DNA of 64,000 nucleotides from Spirogloea muscicola (lineage: Eukaryota > Streptophyta > Zygnematophyceae > Spirogloeales > Spirogloeaceae). A program made the translations under genes and the position numbers. Position 1 is the stretch's first letter. Each line of letters starts with the position of its first letter. The notes below the pieces were generated by a model that saw only the letters and a list, made by a program, of their open reading frames with translations, did not search any database and was not told the DNA's origin. The DNA lies in contig WELB01000062.1 in NCBI GenBank assembly GCA_009602725.1, forward strand, positions 396,327 to 460,326. The letters are read 5' to 3'. Positions 31,636-44,259 of the stretch are shown piece by piece.

Positions 31636-33016
31636 TGTCACTTTCTGATCCCTACACATTCAGTTAGGGGTTAGGACGTCCTTATTGGATTCGGTCGCTG
31701 GGGTTTAGAGACAAATCCCTAGCACAGTGAAGCACCACGTGTACCACGCAGCGGAGCACCTTGCCCTGAGGCGCCGCCGATAGGCGGCGACTCACCTCTC
31801 AGGTACGGGCCAGCAACTGTCCTCATAGGAGCAGTCACAGTCTCACCACAGGAGAGCCGATGAAGGTCAGCGACGACAGGATGCGGCGACGGGCTGCAGC
31901 AGCAGGCAGCAGCAGGGCTGTAACAATCCAGCCGTTTGATTATGCCACACGGTGCTGTTAGCGTTACATGACCGCTAGCCGCTTGATGGACAAGTGGGCC
32001 CGCCCAGGTGCGGGCAACTCTCGCCCGTCCTGGACAACCCTCGCCAGGTTCCACCCTGCCAAGGGAGGACCTTGGGCCCGCCGCAAGGGCCGGCCTTGGG
32101 GCGAACCGCTCACACCCCTGGAGGGGGGGGGGGGGCACGGGGGAAGCACTACGAGCCTTGAGCGAAGACCCGACATCAATTCGGACCGGCGAAGCCCAGG
32201 AGCAGCCTCGCCGCTGCCCGCCGCCGCAGCCGCCGCCGCAGCCTGCTGCGGGGCTCGTTGCAGGGAGGCCGTGGCTGCGCCCGTTGGGGGCCAGTTGCTG
32301 GCTTGCGCTCAGGAGGTGGGGTCGCCGCCGGACGGCGGCGCCTTAGGGCCCGTCTTCCGCTGCGCTATGCGCTAGTGGTTTGCAGTGTAGTGGGTTGGTC
32401 CCTAAACCCCATACAGCCGAACTTAACAAGAACGACTCACCCTATTTGCGTGTGTAAGGGCGTTCACAACAAGGGCTGCGTCGGCGGTGCTGCGGCAGCA
32501 GGGCTGCGCTTCTCTCTCGCGGGCTTAACTGATGTTGACTCGGTGCCCCGAGTCTGGTCTGAGCCCTCCTTACAGTGCTTCATGTGCCACCCTCCCCAGG
32601 GGTCTCTGGGAGGCTCGTCTCAAGGCCCACCCTCGAGAAGGCGGGCCCGACAAGAGGATACTAGTGCGAGGGCAGGCCACGCGGCTCCCTTCTGGAAGTG
32701 GCGGCCGTCCTGCGGCGCGGCGCCGCCCTGCGGCGCCGCTCTGCTGCGTGGCCCGTAGGCGCGCCACATGTTCCCGGCGGACGGTTCGAGAACCCGCCGA
32801 GAATCTCCTCTCTGGGAGCCCAAGATGCGCCGCCGCCTCTTCGAGAGGCGGCGCGCCTGCACGTCACAGCGTCAGCAGGCGTGTCACAACGCGCGTCACC
32901 GCGTGCGTTGCGCGCGGGTCGCACGCGCGTCGCACGCTTCAGTCGCGTGCGCGTCAGGGGTCACACGTGAGCGCTTGACTCGAAGTTAAGCGGCCCGTAA
33001 CGGCGGGGACGTTACA
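31636..33016 (-). mobile_element. Solo LTR, family E, TSD CTCCC, itself interrupted
   Basis: It starts TGTCACTTTCTGATCCC and ends GGGGACGTTACA. Perfect CTCCC duplications lie at 31631-31635 and 33017-33021. A family B LTR (31919-32471) sits inside it, giving a three-level nest within Gypsy-2. Confidence 0.87.
31919..32471 (+). mobile_element. Solo LTR, family B, TSD AGGGC
   Basis: A 553-bp LTR beginning TGTAACAATCCAGCCG. AGGGC duplications lie at 31914-31918 and 32472-32476. It is the innermost layer of this nest. Confidence 0.85.
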
Positions 33017-34624
33017 CTCCCCATGACTCAGTGGCCTCACATGGTGCGGGCTCTTGACAAGTTGTCGGCAGAATTCTCGGATGTGTTCCCCGATATTCTC
33101 CCAGACGGTCTGCCTCTAACCGAGGCCTGGCTCATACACTTCCTTTGGAGCCCGGCGCTGCGCCGCTGTACCATCCCATGTATCGACTGAGTCCTCTCGA
33201 ATTCGCGAGATTTCAATCCCAAGTGGAGGACTTGCTACGGAAAGGAAGGCCATATTGAGCCTTCCCAGTCGCCGTACGGTGCACCGATCCTCTTCGTCAA
33301 GAAGGAAGATGGTAGTCTTCGGATGCACATGCATCGACTATCGAGCTCTGAACAAGCTCAGTGTCAAGACCCGGTACCCGTTGCCGTGAATTAATGATCT
33401 CTTCGATTGTCTCGCAGGAGCCAATGTGTTCAGCTCTCTCGATCTCTAAAGGGGATATCACCGAATTCGTGTTACGCCTGAGGACGAACCAAAATCGGCA
33501 TTCTGTACGCCAATCGGTCACCTCCAATAAGGTGCTCAGTTTTGGCTTGACCAATGCAACTGCCACATTTCGGGCTGTAATGACAAAGGTCTTTCCCCCT
33601 ACTGGACGACTTCGTAATGGTGTACTTGAGTGACATACTGGTATTGTGTAAAACGCCTGAAGGTCACGTGCAGCACCTGCGGCAAGTGCTGCACCGCTCC
33701 GTGAAAAGAAGATGTACGCCGAGAAATCCAAGTAACGAGCTGACATACTTAGGGCATGTGGTGGGCATAGACGGGATTCGCGTCGACCTTAGAAGAATGC
33801 AGTAGTCAAGGAGGCCGGTGCCACGGAATGTGCCACACTTGCGTACCATCCTGGATTCGCGAATTACTTCCGTAAGTTCCTGCAAAAATGCGGAAGTATG
33901 ACCTCTCCTCTTACGAAGCTCACTCGTAAGGACGCGTCCTGGGGGTCGACGTCCGAGTGCCAAAGGCATTTAAGGATATAAGATGGGTCCTGCTCATCCC
34001 ACCCGTTTTGGCCTTGCCTCGAGAAGGCGTACCATGTGAACTAATCTGTGATGCCTCATTCATCGGTACTGGTGCCGTTCTCTTGCAGGAGGGTCACCCC
34101 GTAGCATTTAAAAGTCGCCTGCTATGTCCGGCAGAGGCCAACTACACTACGGGGGAGCAAGAGCTCCTTGCTGTTGTGCACGGCCTACGTGTATGGCTAT
34201 GCCATTTCGAAGATGTTGAGACTAGAGTCGTAACGGATCATTGCCCGTTGAACTACTTCCACATACAACAACAGCATTTAAAGCAGGCGTCAAGCAAGGT
34301 GGGCAGAGTGTTTGGCCGCATTCCATGCTCAGTAAGTGTACCGCCCTGGAAGGATGGGTGTTGCGGACCTGGTGAGCCGCAACGTTGCAGGGGCTGATAT
34401 TGCGGGCTGTCTAACACGCTTCAGGGGTTCAGTCCGCATACGTGCGGCCCACTCGTGGAGCTGCGCGGCAGTCCACCGCAATCTCTCCGAGCTGTATGTG
34501 CTTATTCGTGATAGCACTGACCCGTGGTTTGCAGACGCATCCAATACAGGCACACTTGTGTCTGACCAAGATTTCTGGTGGCAAGGGGACGCCCAAGGGG
34601 ACGCCTGACTGCAATGCCCTACGG

Positions 34625-36627
34625 TGTAAGGAACCTCGCCCTACACACGCAGTTAGGGTGAGCAGTCCTTCTTGAGTTCGGGGTTTAGGGACCAACCCAC
34701 TACACAGGCAAAGCACTAGCGCATAGGCGCAGCGGAAGACAGCCTCCGTGGCGCCGCCGTCCGGCGGCGACTCCACCTCCTGGGCGCAGGCCAGCGCAGC
34801 AGACCCCGCAGCAAGGTGCGGCGGCGGCTGCGGCGGCGAGCAGCGGCAAGGCTGCTCCTGGGCTTCACCGGCTCGAACTCCCCCTGAGCCTCAGCCTCCA
34901 AGGCTCTTCGTGCTTCCCCGTGCCACCCCCCCTCCAGGGGTGTGAGCGGGTCGCCCCAAGGCCTGCCCTTGCGGGCGGGCCCAAGGTCTTCCCTTGGCAG
35001 GGTGGAACCTGGCGAGGGTATTTCTGGATGGGCGAGGCACTTGCCCGGCAAGCCAGCCCGCCACCTGGCGGGCCAACTTGTCCCAAATAGCCGGTCATGT
35101 AATGCCAACAGAGCCATGTGGCTTAACCAAACGGCTGGTTCATTACATACCTCCCCACTCTGGTGTTCACGTCCTCGGGAACAACGAGAGAACAGCCGAC
35201 AGGTATTAAGATGCCCGACGGCTGCTGCCTCTACCAAGCCTAGGAGAATTACCACCCTTGGCCAGGTATTCCCTGAGAGCATCTGAACAATTTGCCAAAT
35301 TGGCCGCAGGCTCCCACGTATTGTGCTCAGGCCCATACCCGAGCCACTTCACCAGATACTCACGGGTCTTACGCCCTCGAGGCTTGTCCCTGTGAGACAA
35401 GATCTCTTCCACCTCAAACTCAAGATCATCCTCGATGACTAGTGGAGGTGGGGGCGGTTGGACACGACCATCCGAAAGGAAGGCCCTCAGCTGAGACACA
35501 TGGAAGACGTTATGGACCTTCCAATGCACCGGTGTCTTCAACTCGTAGGACACCTTGCCCACAAGGCGTACTACTGCAAATGGTCCAACCCACTTGGGCA
35601 GCAACTTGCGCGTACCCACAGCCCGCAAGGATAAGTGCTTCGTGCTCAGCAGCACTTGTGCACCAACATCGAAGGACACGTCCTTCCGATGTTTGTCAGC
35701 ATAAGCCTTCTGGCGACTCTGGGCAATTTCCAAGAAATGCCGAGCTCGTCTCTGAGCCTCCAAGAGGGTCCCAGTAAGGCTACCGCGGCGGGAACTCGTT
35801 CCGGCCTCCCCACCTGAAGTGGAGCTCGGGGATGCTGACCATAGTTGAGGAAGAATGGAGTCTCTTTGGTGGACGCATGATAGGCATTGTTCACAGCATA
35901 TTCAGCTGGAGCCAAATAGTCATCCCAGTCAGTCTGGCTAGAATTGACAAAGTGCCTCAACATGTCCTCAAGAACTCGATTCATTCGCTCAGTGTGGCCA
36001 TCCGTTTGTGGATGAGAGGCTGTGGACATGGACTGCTTCGTGCAATGAGCTTGCAGACTTCTTTCCAGAAGTGACCTGTAAAGCGAGGATCGCGGTCCGA
36101 GACTAGCCTCTCAGGTATTCCATGTAGCTTCCACACCTTATCCACAAAGATGCCAGCGAAATTTTTCGCCGATGCCCGCGTAGTAGTGGGAGCAAACTGC
36201 AGCATTTTACTCAGGCGATCCACAAAGACGACAATGGCATCATAGCCGGTCCGCGTCTTAGGCAATTGTGTGATAAAGTCCAAACTTACATCAGACCAAT
36301 TCCTCTAAGGAATCTGCAAGGGCTGAAGTAGTCCGGCAGGCTTGCCAGAGATTGCCTTACTACGTTGGCATGTGGCACAGCTTGCCACAAAAGCGCGCAC
36401 CTGGGCTGAAAAGCCCTTCCACCAGAAGAGGCGTCGCACAGCCTGTTTGGTTTTGCTCACTCCCAAATGACCAATGTAAGGCGTATCATGCAGCTCCTGC
36501 ATTATGTCTGTGCGCAAGGCATTGCAGTTCGGGACCACAATAGGGTCGCCTTGCCACCAGAAGCCTTTGTCATCAGTGAGGGTGCTTACGTTGGCGGCTT
36601 CAGCAGACCACGGGTCTGTGCCATACC
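34625..36627 (-). mobile_element. Gypsy-3: 3' half of a chromovirus
   Basis: Fossil read right to left. Parts are an integrase part (about 35780-36600), a chromodomain (about 35210-35450, core YLVKWLGYGPEHNTWEPAANL), a polypurine tract next to 35148, and a 3' LTR of family A (34625-35147). The 5' half is absent; Gypsy-4 LTR sequence abuts at about 36628. The remaining frames are mostly open, with about two or three breaks. Sequence is close to Gypsy-9. Confidence 0.8.
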
Positions 36628-39600
36628 CTCTCGAGCCTCTGCCCCACGGCTCTTCGTGCTTCCCCGTGCCACCCCACCCTCCAGGGGTGTGAGCGGGTCG
36701 CCCCATGGCCCGCCTTGCGGTAGGCCAAAGATCCTCCGGGTTGAACGGGTGGATCCTAGCGAAGAGTATCTCTGGACGGGCGGGGCCCGCACCTGGACAG
36801 GACACTTGCTCGGCCAGCCAGCCCGCCACCTGGCGGGCCACTTGCCGGCAAACGGCAAGCGGTCATGTAACGCTAACAGCACCGTGTTGCTTAATCAAAC
36901 GGCTAGATCGTTACATACCTCCCCACTCCGGTGTTCACCTCCTCGGGAACAACGAGAGAGCAGCCGACAGGTGTCAAGATGCCCGACGGATGCTGCCTCG
37001 ACCAAGCCTAAGAGAATAACCACCGTTGGCCAGGTATTGCCTGCGAGCATCTAGACAATTTGCCAAAATGGCCGCAGGCTCCCACGTGTCGTGCTCAGGC
37101 CCGAGCCACTTCACCAGATACTCACGAATCTCACGCCCTCGGAAGTTGTACCTGTGAGGCAAGATCTCTTCAACCTCAGACTCAAGATCATCCTCGATGA
37201 CTAGTGGAGGTGGGGGCGGTTGGACACGACCATCCGAAAGGAAGGCCCTCAGCTGAGATACATGGAAGACGTTATGGACCTTCCAATGCACCGGTGTCTT
37301 CAACTCGTAGGACACCTTGCCCACAAGGCGTACTACTGCAAATGGTCCAACCCACTTGGGAAGCAACTTGCGCGTACCCACAGCCCGCAAGGATAAGTGC
37401 TTTGTGCTCAGCAGCACTTGCGCACCAACGTCAAAGGATACGTCCTTCCGATGTTTGTCAGCATAAGCCTTCTGGCGACTCTGGGCAATTTCCAAGAAAT
37501 GCCGAGCTCGTCTCTGAGCCTCCATGAGGGTCCCAGTGAAGGCTACCGCGGCGGGAATTTGTTCCGGCCTCCCCAACCTGAAGTGGAGCTCGGGGATGCT
37601 GACCGTAGTTGAGGAAGAAGGGTGTCTTCTTTGTGGACGCATGATGGGCTTTGTTCATAGCATATTCAGCTGGAGCCAAGTGCTCATCCCAGTCAGTCCG
37701 GCTGGGATTGACAAAGTGCCTCAACATGTCCTCGAGAACCCGATTCATTCTCTCTGTTTGGCCATCCGTTTTTGGATAAAAGCCTGTGGACATGGCTTGC
37801 TTCGTGCCAGTAAGCTTGTAAACTTCCGTCCAGAAGTGACCTGTAAAGCGAGGATCGCGGTCCGAGACCAACCTCTCAGGTTCTCCATGTAGCTTCCACA
37901 CCTTATCCACAAAGATGCCTTCGCTGATGCCCGCGTAGTAGTGGGAGCAAAATGCACCAATTCACTCAGGCGATCCACAAATACGACAATGGCATTATAG
38001 CCGTTTCGCGTCTTAGGCAATTGTGTGATAGAATCCATACTTACATCAGACCAATTCCGCTCCGGAATCTGCAAGGGTTGAAGTAATCCGGCAGGCTTGC
38101 CGGAGATTGCCCTACTACGCTGGCATGTGGCACAGCTTGCCACAAAAGTGCGCACCTGAGTCGAAAAGCCCTTCCACCAAAAGAGGCGTCGCACAGCCTG
38201 TTTGCCTTTGCTCACTCCGAAATGACCACTGTAAGGCGTATCATGCAGCTCCTGCATTATGTCAGTGCGCAAGGCATTGCAGTCCAGGACCACAATAGCG
38301 TCACCTTGCCACCAGAAGCCGTTGTCATCAGCGAGGATGCTTACGTTGACGGCCTCGGCAAAACAGGGATCTGTGCCATACCCTTCACGCATACGAACAT
38401 AGAGCTCAGAGAGGTCAGCGGTGGGTTGCCGAGAAGCTCGACAAGTCGGACGCCCTCCTGCAGCCCGCACTCCAGAAGCATTCAAGCCAACGCATCTGCG
38501 CCGCGAATGCTGCGACTCACAGGGTCCGCAACATTAAGCCGTCCAGGGCGATGGACCTAATGGAAACTGAATGTGCCATGCACTCAGCCCATCGAGCTTG
38601 ACGCCAAATTAAGTGCTGCTGCGTGTGGAAATATGTCAACGGGCAATGATCCGTGACAATCGTAATTCCCACACCTTTCAGGAAGCAACGCCAGACACGT
38701 AGGGTGCACCACAGCCAGCATTCCTGCTCGCCCGTAGTAAAATTTCGCTCTGCAGGCATCAGCAAGCGACTTTCAAACGCTGACGGGTGACCCTCTTGCA
38801 AGAGCACGGCACCAATGCCGGTCAAAGAGGCATGCAGATGTGGCACAGAGCTGGTCATCACCCAAAATCACATCGAATGCAGCAGCGAACGCAATGGCGA
38901 AACAAGGCACCTCGGCTTTGTATTTCTGTATGCGAATGGGAACCTTGCATAGACCCAGCACATCGGTGAGGTGGCCATCGGCCAATGTCTCTCTAGGAAG
39001 ACCATCTGCTGGCAAATTCAAGCCAGTGGAATACACCAGATTCTTATTTACGAAGGACACTAAGGCCCCTGAGTCCATGAGGAGCTTGACCGGCGCATCA
39101 GCAATCAGCCCCTCAAATAGCATAGTGTGTACCCCACGTACACTGCTGCCAAGATTGGAGTGCTAGCGACATAAACCCTGATATCTGCCGAATAAGGCCT
39201 AGTCTGAGCATCATCAGTGGTATGCCTAAGGAGCCTGTGTCCCGCCTCGTGCGAGCACAACAGCGACATCCCCAGCGGAGCTTGATGCATCACGTCGCGC
39301 CTGCAAGGCACCATAACAGAATTTATTCAGGCCGACAGCGGGCAGGCCAGCTTAGATAGACATCTGCAGCCATTTGCAAGTCATCGTGGGAGAGACCCTC
39401 CGGCCTCCAGACCTTGCAACTAAGCAGATATGGAGCGCACAACCAGTAATTTGGATGGCGGGCAAGCTATGCCAGCAAGATCAAAGAGCTCAAGTGCTTC
39501 TGGCTGAATGAGATTGCGCTCAGAGGCAAGGGTCAGGCACTCACGCTTGCCCTTGAAGGTGCCCTTGTCCCGGCCCATCGGGCGCTGTCGTCGTAACCTC

Positions 39601-40709
39601 GAGGAAGAGGGACGTGCCGCCTAGCATTCCTTGATTTGATTGATGGCTCTTGTCGCCGCAGCGATAGCAGCCACCACCTTCTTCCACTCGCGGCTTCTGG
39701 AAGCCGCCTTGGGGACGAAACTTCGACCCTTTGCTAGGGTGGAATTTCTGCTTGCCCCGCTCTGCCTCTGAGGAGCTCCACTTGCTTTAAGCAGGAGACG
39801 CTTGTCACGCCCAATGTCTGGCGTGCTGCGCACCTCTCTGGCGTGCTCCACCATCTTGGAAAAATCGGTGAATGCCTTCGTAGTAGCGAGTCCATCGCTA
39901 CTCACAAGCGCATAGGAAGGTAGCCCATCCTTAAATTGCTGGCACTGATCGATCAATTTCAGAGGCTCACTGCGCAGCTTTGACAGCAGCAGTCTGAAAC
40001 GCCGCACGTAGGGCTCGAAGTCGACGCTCCTCTCGCCCATGCGGAGGTCGTCCAGCTCGTCACGGGGGCGAAGCTCCGCATGTGTATCGCCATTGACCGA
40101 CGAGAGTTGCGGAGTAGAACTCCCAAGTGTTGTACTCGTCGGGCGTCTTGGACTTCTTGATGGCGTCCCACCACTCACGAGGCTTCCATGCGAGGTAAGT
40201 CGCAGCGAGTGGCACTCTTGCCGTCGCGTCCGCTTCCTTGGTGTCGAACCATTCGGACATCTCGCTTAGCCAAGACTGCAGCCACCCCAATCGTCCTGAC
40301 CGGTGAACTGCCGTGGTGGGTGGGCCGTTGCACGTCCATGCAACGGATTGCGCTGTGCCAGCACTCTTGCGCACCAGATGCACCGCGGCATCCGTCTCTT
40401 GCGGATGCCGCTCTCGTGCGCGGATCTGGGCAATGTGGGCGCGGTGCTCCTCGCACATCCTCTCAAGGAGGCGGTATAGCCCATGCGGAACTGGGTCCAT
40501 GGCAGCCTGGACTGCCGCCAGGTCCTGCGTGAGGAGCGCAGCGCGTTGAGATCCCCAGCCGACAAGCCCTGCCCTCCCGGCCTCCGGCTCCCAGCTTGGC
40601 GTGCCCCTCTCGGGCGTGCCCCTCTTGGGCGTGCCCCGCTTGGCGTGCCCCTCTTGGGCGTGCCCCTCTTGGGCGTGCCCCTCTTGGCCGTGCCCCGCAG
40701 CAGCCACTG
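36628..40709 (-). mobile_element. Gypsy-4: chromovirus lacking a recognisable RT
   Basis: Fossil read right to left. Parts are gag with the pentapeptide array (about 39620-40709), a protease-like part (about 38870-39123), RNase H (about 38520-38870), integrase (about 37460-38485), a chromodomain (about 36980-37250) and a truncated 3' LTR of family B (36628-36917). No RT is seen. Gag and protease are nearly identical to Gypsy-8. Several breaks (roughly five or more). The left part of gag meets Gypsy-5 gag head-on near 40710. Confidence 0.8.
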
Positions 40710-43700
40710 CCTCAGATGGTGGAGATGATGGTGCACGCCCGGAAGGTGCTCAGCACGCCGGACATTGCCGGTCTGAGCAAGCGTCCCCTGCTGGAGGCAG
40801 GCGGATCTGCAGAGGCAGAGCGAGGCAAGAAGGGGTTCAACCCAAGGCAGAACTCGAACGCTCGTCCTCAAGGCGGCTTCCCAAGCCGCAAGTGGAAGGT
40901 GCTGGCTGATTTTGCTGCGGCGGAAAAGGTCATCAGATCAGGGACGGCCTGGCGGCAGGTCCGCCTTCTTTGAGGCCACGTCCACATCGCCCGATGAACC
41001 GAGAAAGGGCAACTCCAAGGGCAAGCGTTAGTGCCTGACCCTTGCCTCTGAGAGCAATCTTATTCTGCCAGATGCACTTGCGCTCTTTGATCTTGGTGGC
41101 ATAGCTTGCCCGCCAACCAAAGTACCGGTTGTGCGCTCCAGTTCTGCATTGTTGACAGGTCTGAAGGCCGGAGGGCCTCAATTTGTCTGCGTTGCCCACA
41201 ATGACTTGCAATGGCTGGTCTGAGCTGGCCTGTGCGCCGTCGGCCTTATGAGATCGTGTTCTTCATTTTGCCTTGCAGGCGCGGCGTGATGCATCAGGCT
41301 CCGCTGGGGATGTCGATGTTGTGCTCGCATGAGCGGGACACAGTGTAACGATCTAGCCTTTTGGTTATGCCACACGGTGCTGTTGGCGTTACATGACCGC
41401 TAGCCGCTTGATGGACAAGTAGGCCCGCCCAGCTGCGGGCAACTCCCGCCCGTCCTGGACTAACCCTCGCCAGGTTCCACCCTGCCAAGGGGGGACCTTG
41501 GGCCCGCCGCAAGGCAGGCCTTGGGGCGACCCGCTCACACCCCTGGAAGGGGGGTGGCACGGGGGGAGCACTACGAGCCTTGAGCCGAGACCCGTCATCA
41601 GTCCGGACCGGCGAAGCCCAGGAGCAGCCTTGCCGCTGCTCGCCGCCGCAGCCGCCGCCGCAGCCTGCCGCGGGGCTCGCTGCGGGGAGTCCGTGGCTGC
41701 GCCCGTTGGTGCCAGTTGCTGGCTCGCGCCCAGGAGGTGGGGTCGCCGCCGGACGGCGGCGCCACAGGGCCTGTCTTCCCCTGCGCTATGCGCTAGTGCT
41801 TTGCCCCTTTGGTTGGTCCCTAAACCCCCTACAGCCGACCTTAAAAGGACGACTCACCCTAATTGCGTGTGTAGGAACGAGTTCACTACACACAGGCTCC
41901 TTGGGTAAAGCATTGTCGATGCTCAGACTAGGCCTTACCCGGCAGATGTCAGTCAGGGTCTATGTCTAGCATTCTAATTCTTGGCAGCAGTGTACGTGGG
42001 GTACACAATATGCTATTTAAGGGGCTGGTTGCTGATGCACCGGTCAAGATCCTCATGACCTTAGGAGCCTCAGTGTCCTTCGTCGATAGGAACTTGGTGT
42101 TTTCCACTGGCTTGAAATTCCAAGCAGATGGTGAGCCTAGAGTGACATTGGCCGATGGCAACCCCACCGATGTGCTGGGTATATGTAAGGTTCCCATTCG
42201 CATACAGCAATACAAAGCCGAGGTGCCTTGTTACGCCACTGCGTTAGCTGTTGCATTTCATGTAATGTTGGGTGATGACTACCTCCGTGCCACTCTGCAT
42301 GCCTGGATTTTGAGTGCCAAACTTGCACTGTACAACGTGGTGCACGGCGCTTTGTCCTTTGCAACGAGCTTCCCTGTGGACTGCCGCTGGCGGCAAGGGC
42401 TTCCATTCTTCTTCCGCCATGCAGATGAAGTGACATATTCACAAGAACACTGTGCAGATGGCATATACTGTGATGGTGGCCTTATGTGACGAGTCTAAGC
42501 CTGACTTGCGTGTGAATGCTGCGGATTGACATGGCGGGGTTCTTGATAAGTTGCTGAAAGAGTTGCGGATGTGTTTCCCGACTCTCTTCCGGACGGTCTA
42601 CCTCCTCATCGAAGTGTAGCTCAAACCATTCCTTTGAAGCCAGGCGCCAACCCGCCGGATTTCACTGGCATCTGTGTAAATACGGTGTGGAAGCTGCATG
42701 GTGTACCTGCGAGGCTGGTCTCGGACCGGAATCCTCGCTTTACAGGTCACTTCTGGACGGAAATTGCAAGCTTATTGACACGGAACAGGCCATGTTCACA
42801 ACCTTTCATCCACGAACGGATGGCCAGATTGAGAGAATCAATGGGCTTCTCGAGGACATGCTAAGGCACTTTGTCAATCCCAGTCAGACTGACTGGGATG
42901 AGAATTTAGCTCCAGCTGATACTGCTGTGAACAAAGCCCATCATGCGTCCACAAAGGAGACATCCTTCTTCCTCAACTACGGTCAGCATCCCCGAGCTCT
43001 ACTTCAGGTGGGGAGGCCGGAACAAGTTCCCGAGGCGGTAGCCTTTACTGGGACCCTCTTGGAGGCTCAGAGACGAGCTCGGCACTTTCTGGAAAGTGCC
43101 CAGAGTCGCCAGAAGGCTTATGCTGACAAGCATCGGAATGACGTATCCTTTGACGTTGGTGCGCAAGTGCTGCTGAGCACGAAGCACTTATCCTTGCCGG
43201 CTGTGAGTACGCGCAAGTTGCTGCCCAAGTGGGGACCATTTGCAGTAGTACGCCTTGTGGGCAGTATGTCCTACGAGCTGAAGACACCAGTGTATTGGAA
43301 GGTCCATAACGTCTTCCATGTGTCTCAGCTGAGGGCCTTCCTTTCGGATGGCCGTGTCCAACCGCCCCCACCTCCAATAGTGATCGAACATGATCTTGAA
43401 TTTGAGGTTGAAGAGATACTGTCTTACAAAAACAAGCTCCGAGGGCGTGAGACCCGTGAGTATCTGGTGAAGTGGCTCGGGTATGGGCTTGAGCACAATA
43501 CGTGGAGCCTGCGGCCAATTTGGCAAATTGTTTAGATGCTCGCAGGAAATACCTGGCCAATGGTGGTGATTCACCTAGGCTTGGTCGAGGCAGCATATCG
43601 GGCATCTTGATACCTGTCGGCTATTCTCTCGTTGTTCCCGAGGACGTGAACACCAGAGTGGGGAGGTATGTAACGATCCAGCCGTTTGGTTAAGCCACAC

Positions 43701-44259
43701 GGTGCTGTAGCGTTACATGACCGGTTGCCGTTTGAGAGCAAGTGGCCCCCGTGGTGGCGGGCTGGCTGGCCTGGCAAGTGGCGCGCCCAGGTGCGGGTCC
43801 CGCCTGTCCAGAAGTATCCCCTCGCTGGGATCCACCCTTTTAAGGAGGATCTGTGGCCCGCCGCAAGGCAGGCCATGGGGCGACCCGCTCACACCCCTGG
43901 ACGGGGGGTGGCACGGAGGAAGCACTAGGAGCCTTGCCTTGGGCTGAGACCCAACAGATGTTCGGACCCGTGAAGCCTTGAATTAGCCTTGCTGCTTGCT
44001 GCTGCCGCCGCAGCCGCCGCTGCAGCCTGCTGCGGGGCATGCTGTGGGGAGTCCGCGGCTGCGTCCCTTGGGGAATAGCTGCCGGCTCGCGCCCAGGAGG
44101 TGGAGTCGCCGCCGGACTGCGGCGCCACAGAGGCCTGTCTTCCGCTGCGCCTATGCGCTGTGCTTCACTCGTGTAGTGGATTAGTCCCCCAAACCCCTAC
44201 AGCCGAAGATAAGAAGGACGACTTACCCTCACTGCTGGTGTAGGGCGAAGTTCTCTACA
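40710..44259 (+). mobile_element. Gypsy-5: chromovirus remnant with 3' LTR
   Basis: Fossil. Parts are gag end (about 40720-41040), a protease part (about 42000-42300), integrase (about 42660-43060), a chromodomain (about 43400-43530), a polypurine tract before 43669, and a 3' LTR of family B (43669-44259, 591 bp). RT and RNase H are not seen. A solo LTR lies within (41344-41890). The integrase-chromodomain region is largely open; overall about five or more breaks. Confidence 0.8.
41344..41890 (+). mobile_element. Solo LTR, family B, TSD CACAG
   Basis: A 547-bp LTR with perfect CACAG duplications (41339-41343, 41891-41895). The host reading ...GGGACACAGGCTCCTT... is found uninterrupted at 54240-54255, which confirms the insertion. 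Confidence 0.9.

Larger units (their letters stand above)
29560..34624 (+). mobile_element. Gypsy-2: broken chromovirus of the Gypsy-10 (E) type
   Basis: Fossil. Parts in order: gag end with zinc knuckle (to about 30720), protease (about 31150-31500), RT (about 33100-33800), RNase H (about 33990-34300), start of integrase (about 34430-34610). All match Gypsy-10 but are much more decayed, with more than ten breaks. Two solo LTRs interrupt it (29645-30378 and 31636-33016). Its own LTRs are not in the window: Gypsy-1's LTR cuts it on the left and Gypsy-3's on the right. Confidence 0.8.
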
